Made by a program: the position numbers and the translations under genes | DNA from: Terriglobia bacterium | Lineage (GTDB): Bacteria; Acidobacteriota; Terriglobia; Terriglobales; Acidobacteriaceae | NCBI GenBank assembly: GCA_020072815.1 | Contig: JAIQGE010000006.1 | Span: 186,001-250,000, forward strand | Length of the DNA: 64,000 nucleotides | Reading direction: 5' to 3' | In this document: positions 52,819 to 61,350 of the stretch, piece after piece | How positions within the stretch are numbered: the first letter of the stretch is position 1 | Layout: the number at the start of each line of letters is the position of its first letter | Notes under the pieces: generated by a model | The model's database searches: none | What the model saw: only the letters and a program-made list of their open reading frames with translations | What the model was told of the DNA's origin: nothing

Positions 52819-55800
52819 TTACTGTTCTTTACCGTTCACGGGCATCTTGGCCCAGTTTTCGTACAATCGCCAGCGCTCCACCACGTCCTGCTGGGCTTGC
52901 TGGAGCAGGGATTGGGCTTCTGCTGGATGAGCTTGTCTTAATGAGGTGTAGCGCGTCTCATTATAGAGGTAGTCTTGCAGGGGAATCGAGGGCGCTTTGG
53001 AATCCAGTTGCATGGGATTCATGCCCTTCTCCGCCAGCGCCGGATTATAACGGAACAGCGGCCAGTGTCCGGACTGCACGGCCAATTTCTGCTGGCAGAG
53101 CCCGTGCGTCATATCAATGCCGTGGGCGATGCAGTGCGCGTAAGCGATGATGAGCGAAGGGCCGTTGAAGGCCTCAGCTTCATTGAAGGCCTTGAGTGTC
53201 TGCATGTCAGACGCGCCCAGGGCAACGCGCGCGACATAGACGTTGCCGTACACCATGGCCATCATCGCCAGGTCTTTCTTGGGCGTGGACTTGCCGCCGG
53301 CGGAGAAGCGTGCAACGGCGGCGCGCGGCGTGGCTTTGGAAGTCTGCCCGCCGGTGTTGGAATAAACTTCGCTGTCCAGGACCAGGATTTTGACGTTGCG
53401 TCCGGACGCCAGCACGTGGTCCAGACCGCCGTAGCCGATGTCATAGGCCCAGCCGTCGCCGCCGACGATCCAGACCGCGCGCTTGACCAATTCATCGGCG
53501 ACCACGAGCAAGTCGCGGGCGTCACGGTTGTTGTCCGCCAGAGTGGCCAGTTGCTTCTTTAGTTCGGCAACGCGCTGGCGCTGGGCGTGGACGCCGGCCT
53601 CACCGGACTGGTCGGCTTCCAGGAGAGATTGAGACAACTCCACTCCCACCAGGGGCGAGAGGCGCAGCAGCAGTTCGCGCGCGTACTCGGCTTGCTTGTC
53701 CTGGGCCAGGCGGAGGCCGAGCCCGAACTCCGTATTGTCTTCAAACAGCGAGTTGGCCCAGGCGATGCCGCGGCCATCTTTATTCACGCTGTAAGGCGTG
53801 GTGGGCAGGTTGCCGCCGTAGATGGACGAGCAGCCGGTGGCGTTGGCCACAATGGTGCGGTCGCCGAACAGTTGCGACATCAGCTTGATATACGGCGTCT
53901 CACCGCAGCCGGAGCAGGCGCCGGAAAACTCAAACAGCGGCTGCATGAGCTGCACGTCTTTGATCTGGCTGAAGGAGAGCTTTTCGCGGTCGAACTCCGG
54001 CAGTTGCAGGAAGAAGTCCCAATTTTTGACTTCGCGCTCGCGAATCGCCGGTTGCGGGACCATGTTGAGCGCGCGGTGCGCCGCGTCCGTCTTGCTCTTG
54101 GCCGGGCAGACGTCCACGCAGAGCGTGCATCCGGTGCAGTCTTCCGGCGAGACCTGCAGCGAATACTTCATGTGGCCCATGTCTTTCCAGCGGGCCGGTG
54201 CGGCGAGAAAACCTTCCGGCGCGGCGGCGAGTTTGTCAGCGTCGTACACTTTGGCGCGAATCACGGCGTGCGGGCAGACCAGGACGCATTTGCCGCACTG
54301 TATGCACAGGTCTTTGTCCCACGCGGGAATTTCAAGGGCGATGTTGCGCTTTTCCCACTGCGAGGTGCCGCTGGGGTAGGTTCCGTCAGCGGGCATCTTG
54401 CTGACAGGCAGCAGGTCGCCATTGCCCTGGATGATGGGGCCCAGCACGTTGCGCACAAACTCCGGCGCCTGCGCGGACACCGGAGGATGCAGGACCAGGC
54501 TGCTGGTGACGCTGGCGGGGACGCGCACTTCAAACAGGTTGTGCAGCGTCTCGTCCACGGCGTTGAAATTTCTGTCCACCACGGCGGCGCCGCGCTTGCC
54601 GTACGTCTTGCGGATGGCATCTTTGATGGCGGCGATGGCCTGCTCGCGCGGCAGCACGTTGCTGATGGCGAAGAAGCAGGTCTGCATGATGGTGTTGATG
54701 CGCCCGCCCATGCCGGTTTCTTTGGCCACTTTGTAGGCGTCAATCACGTAGAACTTCAACTTCTTGCGGATGATCTCCTGCTGGATGGAGGCGGGCAGGG
54801 TGGCCCACACTTCGTCCGGCCCAAAGAGGCTGTTCAGCAGGAAGGTGGCCCCGGGTTCCGCGTACTTGAGGACCTCAATGCGCTCCAGAAAAGCAGATTG
54901 ATGGCAGGCGACGAAGCTGGCTTGCGTGATCAGATAGCTGGAATGGATGGGCTTGGGGCCAAAACGCAAATGAGAAATGGTGAGCGACCCGGACTTCTTG
55001 GAGTCATACACGAAATAACCCTGGGCGTAGAGCCCGGTGTCTTCGCCGATGATCTTGATGGAATTTTTGTTTGCGCCTACGGTCCCGTCCGATCCAAGAC
55101 CATAGAACAGAGCGCGCACCGTGTCTGGGGCTTCCGTGGTGAAGGTGGGATCAAAGTCAATGCTGGTGTGGGTCACATCGTCAAAAATGCCGACGGTGAA
55201 GTGCTTCTTGCTTTTTTCTTTTTGTAGCTCGTCGAAGACGCCTTGGACCATGCCCGGCGTGAATTCTTTCGATGACAATCCATAACGCCCGCCAATCACT
55301 TTGGGTAGCGGCTGCACCAGGTGCGTGGTTTCCGATTCGGCCTGGTTGAGCGCGGTGACCACGTCACAAAACAGCGGTTCGCCCACGCTGCCCGGCTCCT
55401 TGCAGCGGTCGAGCACGGCAATGGCTTCCACGGTGGGCGGCAGCGCCTGGATGAAGTGCTCCACGGAGAAAGGCCGGTAGAGGTGGACTTTCAGTACGCC
55501 ATATTTACCGCCACGCTGGTTCAGGTGCGCGATGGCTTCTTCGGCGACTTCGGCGCCGGAGCCCATGATGACAATCACCTGCTCGGCGTCCGGTGCGCCG
55601 GTGTAATCGAACAGATGATATTGCCGTCCGGTGAGCGCCGCGAACTTGTCCATGGCGTGCTGGACGATGAGCGGCGCAGCCAGGTAATAAGGGTTGGCGG
55701 CCTCGCGTGATTGGAAGAAAACGTCAGGGTTTTGCGCCGTGCCGCGAATGAAAGGATGCTCCGGCGAAAGCGCGCGCTGGCGATGGCGTTGCACTAGCTC

Positions 55801-56394
55801 TTCCGGGACCATGGCGCGCATGTCGTCCATGGAGAGCTGTTCCACTTTGGTAATTTCATGCGACGTGCGAAAGCCGTCAAAGAAATGGACGAAGGGCAGG
55901 CTCGCTTCCATGGAGGCGGCCTGCGAGATCAGCGCAAAGTCCATGGCTTCCTGGACGGAGTTCGATGCCAACATACCCCAGCCGGTCTGGCGGACGGCCA
56001 TTACGTCCTGGTGATCGCCGAAGATGGAGAGCGCGTGCGTCGCCAGCGAACGCGCGGCCACATGAATCACCGCGGGCGTAAGCTCGCCGGCAATCTTGTA
56101 CATGTTGGGAATCATCAGCAGCAGGCCTTGCGACGAGGTGAAGGTGGTGGCCAGCGACCCGCCTTGCAGCGCGCCGTGCAGCGCTCCGGCGGCGCCGGCC
56201 TCACTCTGCATTTCCACGACGTGCGGGACCGAGCCCCAGATGTTGACTTTCCCCTCAGAAGACCATTGGTCGGCCCATTCACCCATGGCGGAAGAAGGCG
56301 TGATGGGATAAATGGCGATGACTTCATTAATCTTGTGGGCGACATAGGCTGCCGCTTCGTTGCCATCAATGGTGACTTGGGGCCGGAAATTCAT
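52819..56394 (-). CDS. nifJ: Pyruvate:ferredoxin (flavodoxin) oxidoreductase
   Basis: A single-chain PFOR of 1191 aa, oxidising pyruvate to acetyl-CoA and CO2 with reduction of ferredoxin. All domains are present in order: the N-terminal pyrimidine domain (IYPITPSSAMGEWADQW, ALSIFGDHQDVMAVRQTGWG), gamma domain (FYGLGSDGTVGANKNSIKII), two 4Fe-4S clusters (CIQCGKCVLVCP and CTGCTLCVDVCP), the proximal-cluster Cys pair (CSGCGETPY), and the TPP domain (GGDGWAYDIGYGGLDHV, SNTGGQTSKATPRAA). ATG 56394 is preferred to TTG 56406. A CRP/FNR-type site lies 126 bp upstream. The oxygen-sensitive enzyme implies low-oxygen metabolism. Confidence 0.97.
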   Translation of the reverse strand: MNFRPQVTIDGNEAAAYVAHKINEVIAIYPITPSSAMGEWADQWSSEGKVNIWGSVPHVVEMQSEAGAAGALHGALQGGSLATTFTSSQGLLLMIPNMYKIAGELTPAVIHVAARSLATHALSIFGDHQDVMAVRQTGWGMLASNSVQEAMDFALISQAASMEASLPFVHFFDGFRTSHEITKVEQLSMDDMRAMVPEELVQRHRQRALSPEHPFIRGTAQNPDVFFQSREAANPYYLAAPLIVQHAMDKFAALTGRQYHLFDYTGAPDAEQVIVIMGSGAEVAEEAIAHLNQRGGKYGVLKVHLYRPFSVEHFIQALPPTVEAIAVLDRCKEPGSVGEPLFCDVVTALNQAESETTHLVQPLPKVIGGRYGLSSKEFTPGMVQGVFDELQKEKSKKHFTVGIFDDVTHTSIDFDPTFTTEAPDTVRALFYGLGSDGTVGANKNSIKIIGEDTGLYAQGYFVYDSKKSGSLTISHLRFGPKPIHSSYLITQASFVACHQSAFLERIEVLKYAEPGATFLLNSLFGPDEVWATLPASIQQEIIRKKLKFYVIDAYKVAKETGMGGRINTIMQTCFFAISNVLPREQAIAAIKDAIRKTYGKRGAAVVDRNFNAVDETLHNLFEVRVPASVTSSLVLHPPVSAQAPEFVRNVLGPIIQGNGDLLPVSKMPADGTYPSGTSQWEKRNIALEIPAWDKDLCIQCGKCVLVCPHAVIRAKVYDADKLAAAPEGFLAAPARWKDMGHMKYSLQVSPEDCTGCTLCVDVCPAKSKTDAAHRALNMVPQPAIREREVKNWDFFLQLPEFDREKLSFSQIKDVQLMQPLFEFSGACSGCGETPYIKLMSQLFGDRTIVANATGCSSIYGGNLPTTPYSVNKDGRGIAWANSLFEDNTEFGLGLRLAQDKQAEYARELLLRLSPLVGVELSQSLLEADQSGEAGVHAQRQRVAELKKQLATLADNNRDARDLLVVADELVKRAVWIVGGDGWAYDIGYGGLDHVLASGRNVKILVLDSEVYSNTGGQTSKATPRAAVARFSAGGKSTPKKDLAMMAMVYGNVYVARVALGASDMQTLKAFNEAEAFNGPSLIIAYAHCIAHGIDMTHGLCQQKLAVQSGHWPLFRYNPALAEKGMNPMQLDSKAPSIPLQDYLYNETRYTSLRQAHPAEAQSLLQQAQQDVVERWRLYENWAKMPVNGKEQ

Positions 56395-56519
56395 GGGTAC
56401 TTTCAATAGGGACGCGAAACGCGCAGGATGAGTGCGAGATTCGCGGCCCTATCCTCCTTAACGCGCCCCTTGCGGGACGCCGGGTCTCTCTATCATCGGG
56501 CACGGGTGCACAAGCTGGA

Positions 56520-56535
56520 TGTGATGCCTGTCACG
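56520..56535. promoter_or_regulatory. CRP/FNR-family operator upstream of nifJ
   Basis: TGTGATGCCTGTCACG matches TGTGA-N6-TCAC and lies 126 bp before the nifJ start on the minus strand. Confidence 0.65.
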
Positions 56536-56583
56536 GCGGGGAATCGGTTGCAAGGAAAGGGCCAACCCGGGCGGACGGGCTGA

Positions 56584-58530
56584 TTACGCCGGGTGTTCTT
56601 CCAACTTGATGGCGGGCCCGGAGGAGTCCAGCAAACGCAGTTTGGGCTCGCTCTCCAGGGCGTCGAGCAGCGCGCGCGTCACGCGGTCGTCAATCTCCAC
56701 TGCGCTGTTGGTTTCCACGGGATAGCGAATCACGATCTCCAGTCCTGTGGGAGTAAGCCGCAGGCGGCCTTCCGGGGCGAAGGAAGAAATGCTGCTATGC
56801 AGCGAGCGCTCCAGGCTGAGGCGCTGCGCTTCGATTTTGTCTTTGTAGTCGGCGAAGACTTTGTTCACTGCTTCCATCATGCGCGCTTCCACATGGCGGT
56901 AGTCGCCCTCATTGCCCACGGAGAGCGTGACTTCATGCCAGCGGAAACTGGTGCCGGGGATCTGCTTGAACATGCCCACGCCGGCCTGAAAGACCACGGC
57001 GTTGGAGAAGACCACGACGCGTCCGGTGGGGCGCGGGGCCACGCCGCGGCTGACTTCCATGAGATGCAGGCGCACCATGCCGATTTCCACCACGTCGCCG
57101 GTGACGTCGCCGATCTGTATGCGGTCGCCAACGCGGACGCCGTACTTTCCCACCAGGAAAAAATATCCGGCCACAGCCAGGATGACGTTCTGCAAGGCCA
57201 CGGCAATGCCGGCCGTCAGCAATCCGGCGAAGGTGGTGATGGCTCCGAGCTCGCTGGCCAGGGCCATCACGACGATGATGGCCACGACAATCCAGAGCAC
57301 GATCCGGCGCACCACCAGAAACTGATTGCGGCGGCGCGTGTCCGTGATGTAGCGGAAGGTGGCCCGGCGCCACAGCTCAGAGATTACGAACACCAGCGCC
57401 AGCACCACGGCCAGCCCAGCCAGACGCAGCGCCAGACTCTTGAGTTCGGACTGGTACTGGCTTTGCAGCCCGGCGCGCCAGTTGGAAGCGTCGCGGCGGT
57501 AAACATCCAGCAAAATGGATTGCCGGCCGAGCGGCACCAGGCTGGCGGAGAGCTGCTTGTACTGCGCGGTGAGCGCGTCCAGGTCTTTGCTTTGCTGTGC
57601 CAGCGCCTTGGGGTCCTGGGGAAGGGCTTGCGCCGAGAGCTGATCGCCTTTCTGGGTGAGTTCGCGGTTATGGGCCAACAGCGGAGCGCGCATGGCGCGG
57701 GCCGACTTCACCAGCTCGGCAGTCAACTGGAGATTGTCGTCCAAGATGCGGATCTTCTTGCGCACGGAAAATATGTCCGAAACAACGGCGACAATCCCGG
57801 AGGGCGTGCTGTGGCCGAATCCGGTAACGCTGGGCGAATCGGAATTGCCGGAAGCTGCGTTAGCGTCAGACGCTGCGTCGCTCGCGGGGGCCGCTGCCGC
57901 GGCGGGAATGGCGCGGGCCAACTCTTCGATCTGCGCGGCCAGATTTCCCGTGCCCGGTGAGCTGCTACCGCTGGAGACTTGCATCATGCTGCGCATCACG
58001 TCGCGCCGCGCCTGGTGGAACTCCACTTCGCTCTGGGTTTCGTCCACGGTGGCTTGCAGAACGCGGCGCTGCCGGGGCGTTGCTTTTTCCAGTTGCGCTC
58101 GCAGGGCTTCCAATTCTTTCTTGGACTGCTTGACCTGCTGGTCGGCTTTGGCGGCCAGGTCGGCGAAGCGTTGGTACTGCGACGACGATGCGGCCACGGA
58201 CGGATCCGGCGCCGCTGCGGAGCTGGCGCCCTGCCGCACGGCCAGGGCCTGGGCCCGCGCGCGGGCAAAATCAAACGCCAGACGGACCACCTGGTCTCCG
58301 AGGCGCCGGCTGCTGTTGATGAAGATGGCGTCACTGGGGTCGCTGGCAATCTGCTGCTGCGTTCCCAACTGGCGGTACCACAGCAGCGTCTGGTTCAGGA
58401 ACTGGATGATGTCTTCGCCCTTGTCCACCGGAGGATTGACGGTGGCTTGCGCGTGCGCGGGCGTCGTCGCCGGCAACAACAGCGCGGTGAGTAGAAGAGC
58501 GAAGATAAGACGTTGCGAAAATTGAAGCAT
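56584..58530 (-). CDS. MscS-family mechanosensitive channel with long periplasmic coiled-coil
   Basis: A 648-residue inner-membrane protein. A signal peptide (LLLTALLLPATTPAHAQ) leads a periplasmic part of about 370 residues that is largely coiled-coil (QVKQSKKELEALRAQLEKATPRQRR). Then come three to four helices, the last being the MscS pore helix with alternating Gly/Ala (FAGLLTAGIAVALQNVILAVAG), and the beta-domain signature GDRIQIGDVTGDVVEIG and VVVFSNAVV. It should open under membrane tension to release solutes. The large N-terminal region recalls MscK-like channels but is shorter. It is transcribed alone. Confidence 0.92.
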   Translation of the reverse strand: MLQFSQRLIFALLLTALLLPATTPAHAQATVNPPVDKGEDIIQFLNQTLLWYRQLGTQQQIASDPSDAIFINSSRRLGDQVVRLAFDFARARAQALAVRQGASSAAAPDPSVAASSSQYQRFADLAAKADQQVKQSKKELEALRAQLEKATPRQRRVLQATVDETQSEVEFHQARRDVMRSMMQVSSGSSSPGTGNLAAQIEELARAIPAAAAAPASDAASDANAASGNSDSPSVTGFGHSTPSGIVAVVSDIFSVRKKIRILDDNLQLTAELVKSARAMRAPLLAHNRELTQKGDQLSAQALPQDPKALAQQSKDLDALTAQYKQLSASLVPLGRQSILLDVYRRDASNWRAGLQSQYQSELKSLALRLAGLAVVLALVFVISELWRRATFRYITDTRRRNQFLVVRRIVLWIVVAIIVVMALASELGAITTFAGLLTAGIAVALQNVILAVAGYFFLVGKYGVRVGDRIQIGDVTGDVVEIGMVRLHLMEVSRGVAPRPTGRVVVFSNAVVFQAGVGMFKQIPGTSFRWHEVTLSVGNEGDYRHVEARMMEAVNKVFADYKDKIEAQRLSLERSLHSSISSFAPEGRLRLTPTGLEIVIRYPVETNSAVEIDDRVTRALLDALESEPKLRLLDSSGPAIKLEEHPA

Positions 58531-58750
58531 AGAAGACCGGATCAGGAATCGTTACCAGGAATCGTTACCAGGAAACATTGAAGCACGCGGCGCCGCTTCC
58601 ACACAATCTGCCGAGGGCGAGACTGGCGATGGCCTGCGACCGCGCAGGCAGCAACATTGGTTTGGAGGCAAGCTCCAGGGATGGAGTTGCACCGCAGCCG
58701 TGGTTTCGGCAAGGGAACGGGAGAGAGGCGGCGCCAGGGAGTTGCGAGCA

Positions 58751-58778
58751 AATAAAAAGGGTGTTCCGATGAACACCC
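58751..58778 (-). terminator. Rho-independent terminator downstream of the Lys-rich mini-gene
   Basis: On the minus strand a perfect 8-bp stem (GGGTGTTC/GAACACCC, 58759-58778) with a 4-base loop is followed by TTTTTATT. It ends transcription coming from the 14-codon frame at 58877. Confidence 0.9.
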
Positions 58779-58832
58779 GTTAAAACTATTATCCCTTGAA
58801 GGTTTCACGGAGACTTGGCTCCGCGAGGAGAG

Positions 58833-58877
58833 TTACTTTTTCTTTTTTTTCTTTGCAGCCTTTTTCTTTGCAGCCAT
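58833..58877 (-). CDS. 14-residue lysine-rich mini-protein
   Basis: ATG 58877 is preceded by AAGGAGACACACC, a strong ribosome site. The peptide is MAAKKKAAKKKKKK, all Lys and Ala. About 55 bases after its stop comes a good intrinsic terminator, so it forms its own short transcription unit. The sequence resembles the tail of histone-H1-like bacterial proteins. It may be a real micropeptide, a relic of such a protein, or the translated leader of a small RNA. Confidence 0.5.
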   Translation of the reverse strand: MAAKKKAAKKKKKK

Positions 58878-59067
58878 GGTGTGTCTCCTTTTCGAAGATT
58901 TGATTCCTTGGAGCCCGATTCACCCAGGCGTCCCTACGGATAGGGGCTGCAACCGGGTACACACAAGATATTGAGGTACACGTGATGCAATGTCAACAGA
59001 AAAATGCACAAGAAGAATGTCTGGCGGAAGCGCGAGCCGGCGGTTTCGAGTTAATCTCTGAAGCGAG

Positions 59068-59142
59068 ATGATTGGACGCTTGGTGTTGTTCGTGTTCGTC
59101 GCGCTGGTGCTGTGGGCCGTGGTGCGCCAGATCCGCAAATGA
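59068..59142 (+). CDS. 24-residue single-span membrane peptide
   Basis: The frame MIGRLVLFVFVALVLWAVVR ending QIRK is one hydrophobic helix with a basic tail. The ribosome site is weak (GAAGCGAG). Its stop codon lies in the first of four 14-bp tandem units. No family is recognised. Confidence 0.4.
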   Translation: MIGRLVLFVFVALVLWAVVRQIRK

Positions 59143-59188
59143 ACTTCCGTAAATGAAAGTCAGCAAGTGAATGTCCGCGCATTGAACA
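59133..59188 (+). repeat. 14-bp degenerate tandem array starting at a stop codon (4 units)
   Basis: Units are CCGCAAATGAACTT, CCGTAAATGAAAGT, CAGCAAGTGAATGT and CCGCGCATTGAACA. All four keep TGA at the same unit position; in the first unit it is the stop of the 24-residue frame. Confidence 0.7.
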
Positions 59189-59229
59189 TGCGTGATGGGT
59201 GCGCGAGCGAAGACTCCAGCAAAAAGCGC

Positions 59230-60189
59230 TCAAGGATTCAGAAGCTTTTGCTGGACCAGTTCCATGCATTGCTGCTGCAGCTGCCGATCAGAGCCAAAGC
59301 CTTCCAGCCAGTGGACGCCGGGCTCGCGGCGGAACCAGGTCATCTGCCGCTTGGCGTAATTGCGATGGCCCTGTTGCGCGCCGGTGATGGCCTGCTGCAA
59401 TGAAATTTCTCCCGCCAAGAATTGCGCCGCCTGTTTGTAGCCCAGAGAATGCAGCGGACGCGCCGCTTGCCCGTAGCGCGCCAGCAGCGTGCGGGTCTCT
59501 TCGACCAGGCCGTGGCGGAACATCTCCGCGGCGCGATCATTGATGCGCCGGTAGAGCTCGGCGCGATCGGGCTGGAGTCCCAGGCGAAGAATGCGAAAGC
59601 CGGGCAGCGGGTCGCGGCCTTGCTGCCACAAGTCCGTCATGGGGCGGCGCGCGCTGAGAGAAACTTCCACGGCGCGGATGACTTTAGGAACATCGTTGGC
59701 GTGGATCGAGTCCGCGGCTTTCGAGTCCAGGCGGCGCAGCACGCGGTGCAAATATTCCGCGCCACGTTCCTCCACGCGCTGGCGCAGACGTGTGCGCAAC
59801 TCTTCCGATCGCGGCGGGCCGGAGAACAGGCCTTCCAGCAGAGCCCGCAGATAAAGCCCGGTGCCGCCGACGACAATCGGCTGATGACCGCGAACGCGAA
59901 TTTCGCGGATGGCCTGGCGCGCCAGACGCGAGTAGTCGCCGGCGGTGACCAGCTCGGTGGGCGCGGCAACATCAATCAGATGATGAGGAACGCGCCGGCG
60001 GTCTTCCAATGAAGGCTTGGCTGTGCCGATCTCAAATTCGCGATAGACGGCGACAGAGTCGCAACTGATGATCTCGCCGTGGAGACGCTCAGCCAGATGG
60101 AGCGACAACGAAGTTTTGCCGCTGGCTGTGGGACCGAGAATGACCACCAGGAGCGGCGTGGGGACAATCAAGCTCATGGGCCGGTCCAT
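59230..60189 (-). CDS. miaA: tRNA dimethylallyltransferase
   Basis: A cytoplasmic enzyme adding dimethylallyl to A37 of tRNAs that read UNN codons. It carries the P-loop GPTASGKTSLSLHLA (residues 19-33), the Asp of ISCDSVAVYREFEIGTAKP, HHLIDVAAPTE, and the substrate channel VVGGTGLYLRALLEGLF, with the tRNA-binding end KQMTWFRREPGVHWL. Its 319 residues are normal. The start may be 60189 or 60177. It lies 18 bp downstream of a 53-residue membrane-protein gene on the same strand. No hfq is adjacent. Confidence 0.95.
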   Translation of the reverse strand: MDRPMSLIVPTPLLVVILGPTASGKTSLSLHLAERLHGEIISCDSVAVYREFEIGTAKPSLEDRRRVPHHLIDVAAPTELVTAGDYSRLARQAIREIRVRGHQPIVVGGTGLYLRALLEGLFSGPPRSEELRTRLRQRVEERGAEYLHRVLRRLDSKAADSIHANDVPKVIRAVEVSLSARRPMTDLWQQGRDPLPGFRILRLGLQPDRAELYRRINDRAAEMFRHGLVEETRTLLARYGQAARPLHSLGYKQAAQFLAGEISLQQAITGAQQGHRNYAKRQMTWFRREPGVHWLEGFGSDRQLQQQCMELVQQKLLNP

Positions 60190-60207
60190 TTCATAGGCTG
60201 CTCCAGC

Positions 60208-60369
60208 TCATAGGCTACCCCAGCGCCGCCGCAGAAAAACGAAGAGCAAGATCAGCAAGGCGATCAGGGCCAGACCAAGAGCGCGTTGCAAGGACGCGGC
60301 ACGCGACTGGTCTTCAGGCTCTCCGGCCGCTTCGCTCGTGCGTTGGCTTTCGCGATCGCCTTCGTCCAT
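60208..60369 (-). CDS. 53-residue tail-anchored membrane protein upstream of miaA
   Basis: The frame from ATG 60369 reads MDEGDRESQRTSEAAGEPED, a polar acidic half, then one C-terminal membrane helix (ALGLALIALLILLFVFL) and the basic end RRRWGSL. Composition and reading strongly suggest a real gene. It is 18 bp upstream of miaA and probably cotranscribed. A 17-bp imperfect tandem duplication covers its stop codon (AGCCTATGA twice). Confidence 0.6.
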   Translation of the reverse strand: MDEGDRESQRTSEAAGEPEDQSRAASLQRALGLALIALLILLFVFLRRRWGSL

Positions 60370-60384
60370 GGCAGACATTGTAAG

Positions 60385-60420
60385 GCCAGCAATCGGCTAT
60401 TGGCCGTTGGCTGTTGGACA
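60385..60420. repeat. Short tandem-word repeat upstream of the winged-helix gene
   Basis: ATTGGCCGTTGGCTGTTGG is a run of 7-8-base words closely related to those at 16571-16625. No inverted arm is seen. Confidence 0.5.
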
Positions 60421-60480
60421 TCAGAGCCGCGCGATGAAAGAACCCGAGCCAGCTCATATAGAATGTGTCACCGGAAAAGC

Positions 60481-61338
60481 ATGGAACACGCTTCAAAATA
60501 CAAATTCGGCGAATTTGAAGCCGACGTCCGCGCGGGCGAGCTGCGTCGCAAGGGCCAGCGGCTGAAGCTCCAGTTGCAACCTTTCTATGTGCTGGTGGCG
60601 CTGCTGGAGCGGCCCAAGGACGTGGTCACGCGGGAAGAGCTGCGCCAGCGGATCTGGCCGGAAGACACTTTTGTGGACTTTGACCACAGCCTGAACACCG
60701 CGGTGGCCAAGGTGCGCGACGCGCTGGGCGATTCCGCCGGCAGTCCCAGGTACGTGGAGACCATCGCCAAACGCGGATATCGCTTTCTGGGCGAAGTGGA
60801 AGCAGTAGGCGAAGCGGGGCAAGCTGCGCTTGCGACGCAAGCAAAACCGTCGCCAGCCGCGGCGGTAAGTGTGACGGCGCAAGTCAGCTCGACGCAAGGA
60901 CGCCCCGCGCAGCCGGTGTCTTCTCTTCCGCGCGCCAGCCGCAGCACCACCAGACTGCTGTTCACGTTGGCGCAGGTGATGTACGTGGTCTTCTATATTG
61001 CTGCGTTGTTCCGCTGGGAACGGCTGGCCCAGTCAGCGGAAACGGCGTGGCGCGGCGCGGGAACCACTGCGTTTGTGGTGTACATGGTCACCGCGCTCGC
61101 CGGACTGGCGGTGCGGCTCTACCTGATCACGGCAACGGCCTTTGACTACCACCTGCTGGGCGAAAAATACCGCAGAATTTTTCCCGCGTTGTTTGTACTG
61201 GACATGATCTGGGCGCTGTCACCGTTGCTGCTCAAGGACCGCATCGGAATGGGCCTGGCGCTGGGGGCGTGTGCAGCGCTCATCTATATGCCATTCGCGC
61301 AGCGAGTGCTGATGAAGATGATGCAGCCGACGAGCTGA
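60481..61338 (+). CDS. Membrane-bound OmpR/CadC-type winged-helix regulator
   Basis: ATG 60481 is chosen, giving 285 aa. Residues 1-100 form an OmpR/PhoB-type DNA-binding domain without a receiver: YKFGEFEADVRAGELRRKGQ, LVALLERPKDVVTREELRQR, IWPEDTFVDFDHSLNTAVAK and the wing YVETIAKRGYRFLGEV. After an Ala/Ser/Pro linker there are four transmembrane helices (LLFTLAQVMYVVFYIAALF onwards) and no periplasmic sensor domain. It is convergent with tonB, 12 bp apart. Such ToxR/CadC-like proteins bind DNA while in the membrane; the signal is unknown. Confidence 0.9.
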   Translation: MEHASKYKFGEFEADVRAGELRRKGQRLKLQLQPFYVLVALLERPKDVVTREELRQRIWPEDTFVDFDHSLNTAVAKVRDALGDSAGSPRYVETIAKRGYRFLGEVEAVGEAGQAALATQAKPSPAAAVSVTAQVSSTQGRPAQPVSSLPRASRSTTRLLFTLAQVMYVVFYIAALFRWERLAQSAETAWRGAGTTAFVVYMVTALAGLAVRLYLITATAFDYHLLGEKYRRIFPALFVLDMIWALSPLLLKDRIGMGLALGACAALIYMPFAQRVLMKMMQPTS

Positions 61339-61350
61339 TTCTTTCCGCGA

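Noticed and set aside
53587-55227. A 546-codon open frame on the plus strand opposite nifJ, and similar long antisense frames opposite cysS (15253-16725), the aminotransferase (12620-13609), the phospholipase D gene (21844-23247) and the MscS gene (56593-57960)
   Set aside because: They mirror real genes whose GC-rich third positions remove stops from the complementary frame; their translations are Arg/His/Gly/Val-rich, lack domains, and the opposite-strand proteins are clear.
60190-60207. A distinct start site for miaA with its own ribosome site
   Set aside because: No purine-rich site is visible; translation probably follows from the 53-residue gene just upstream.
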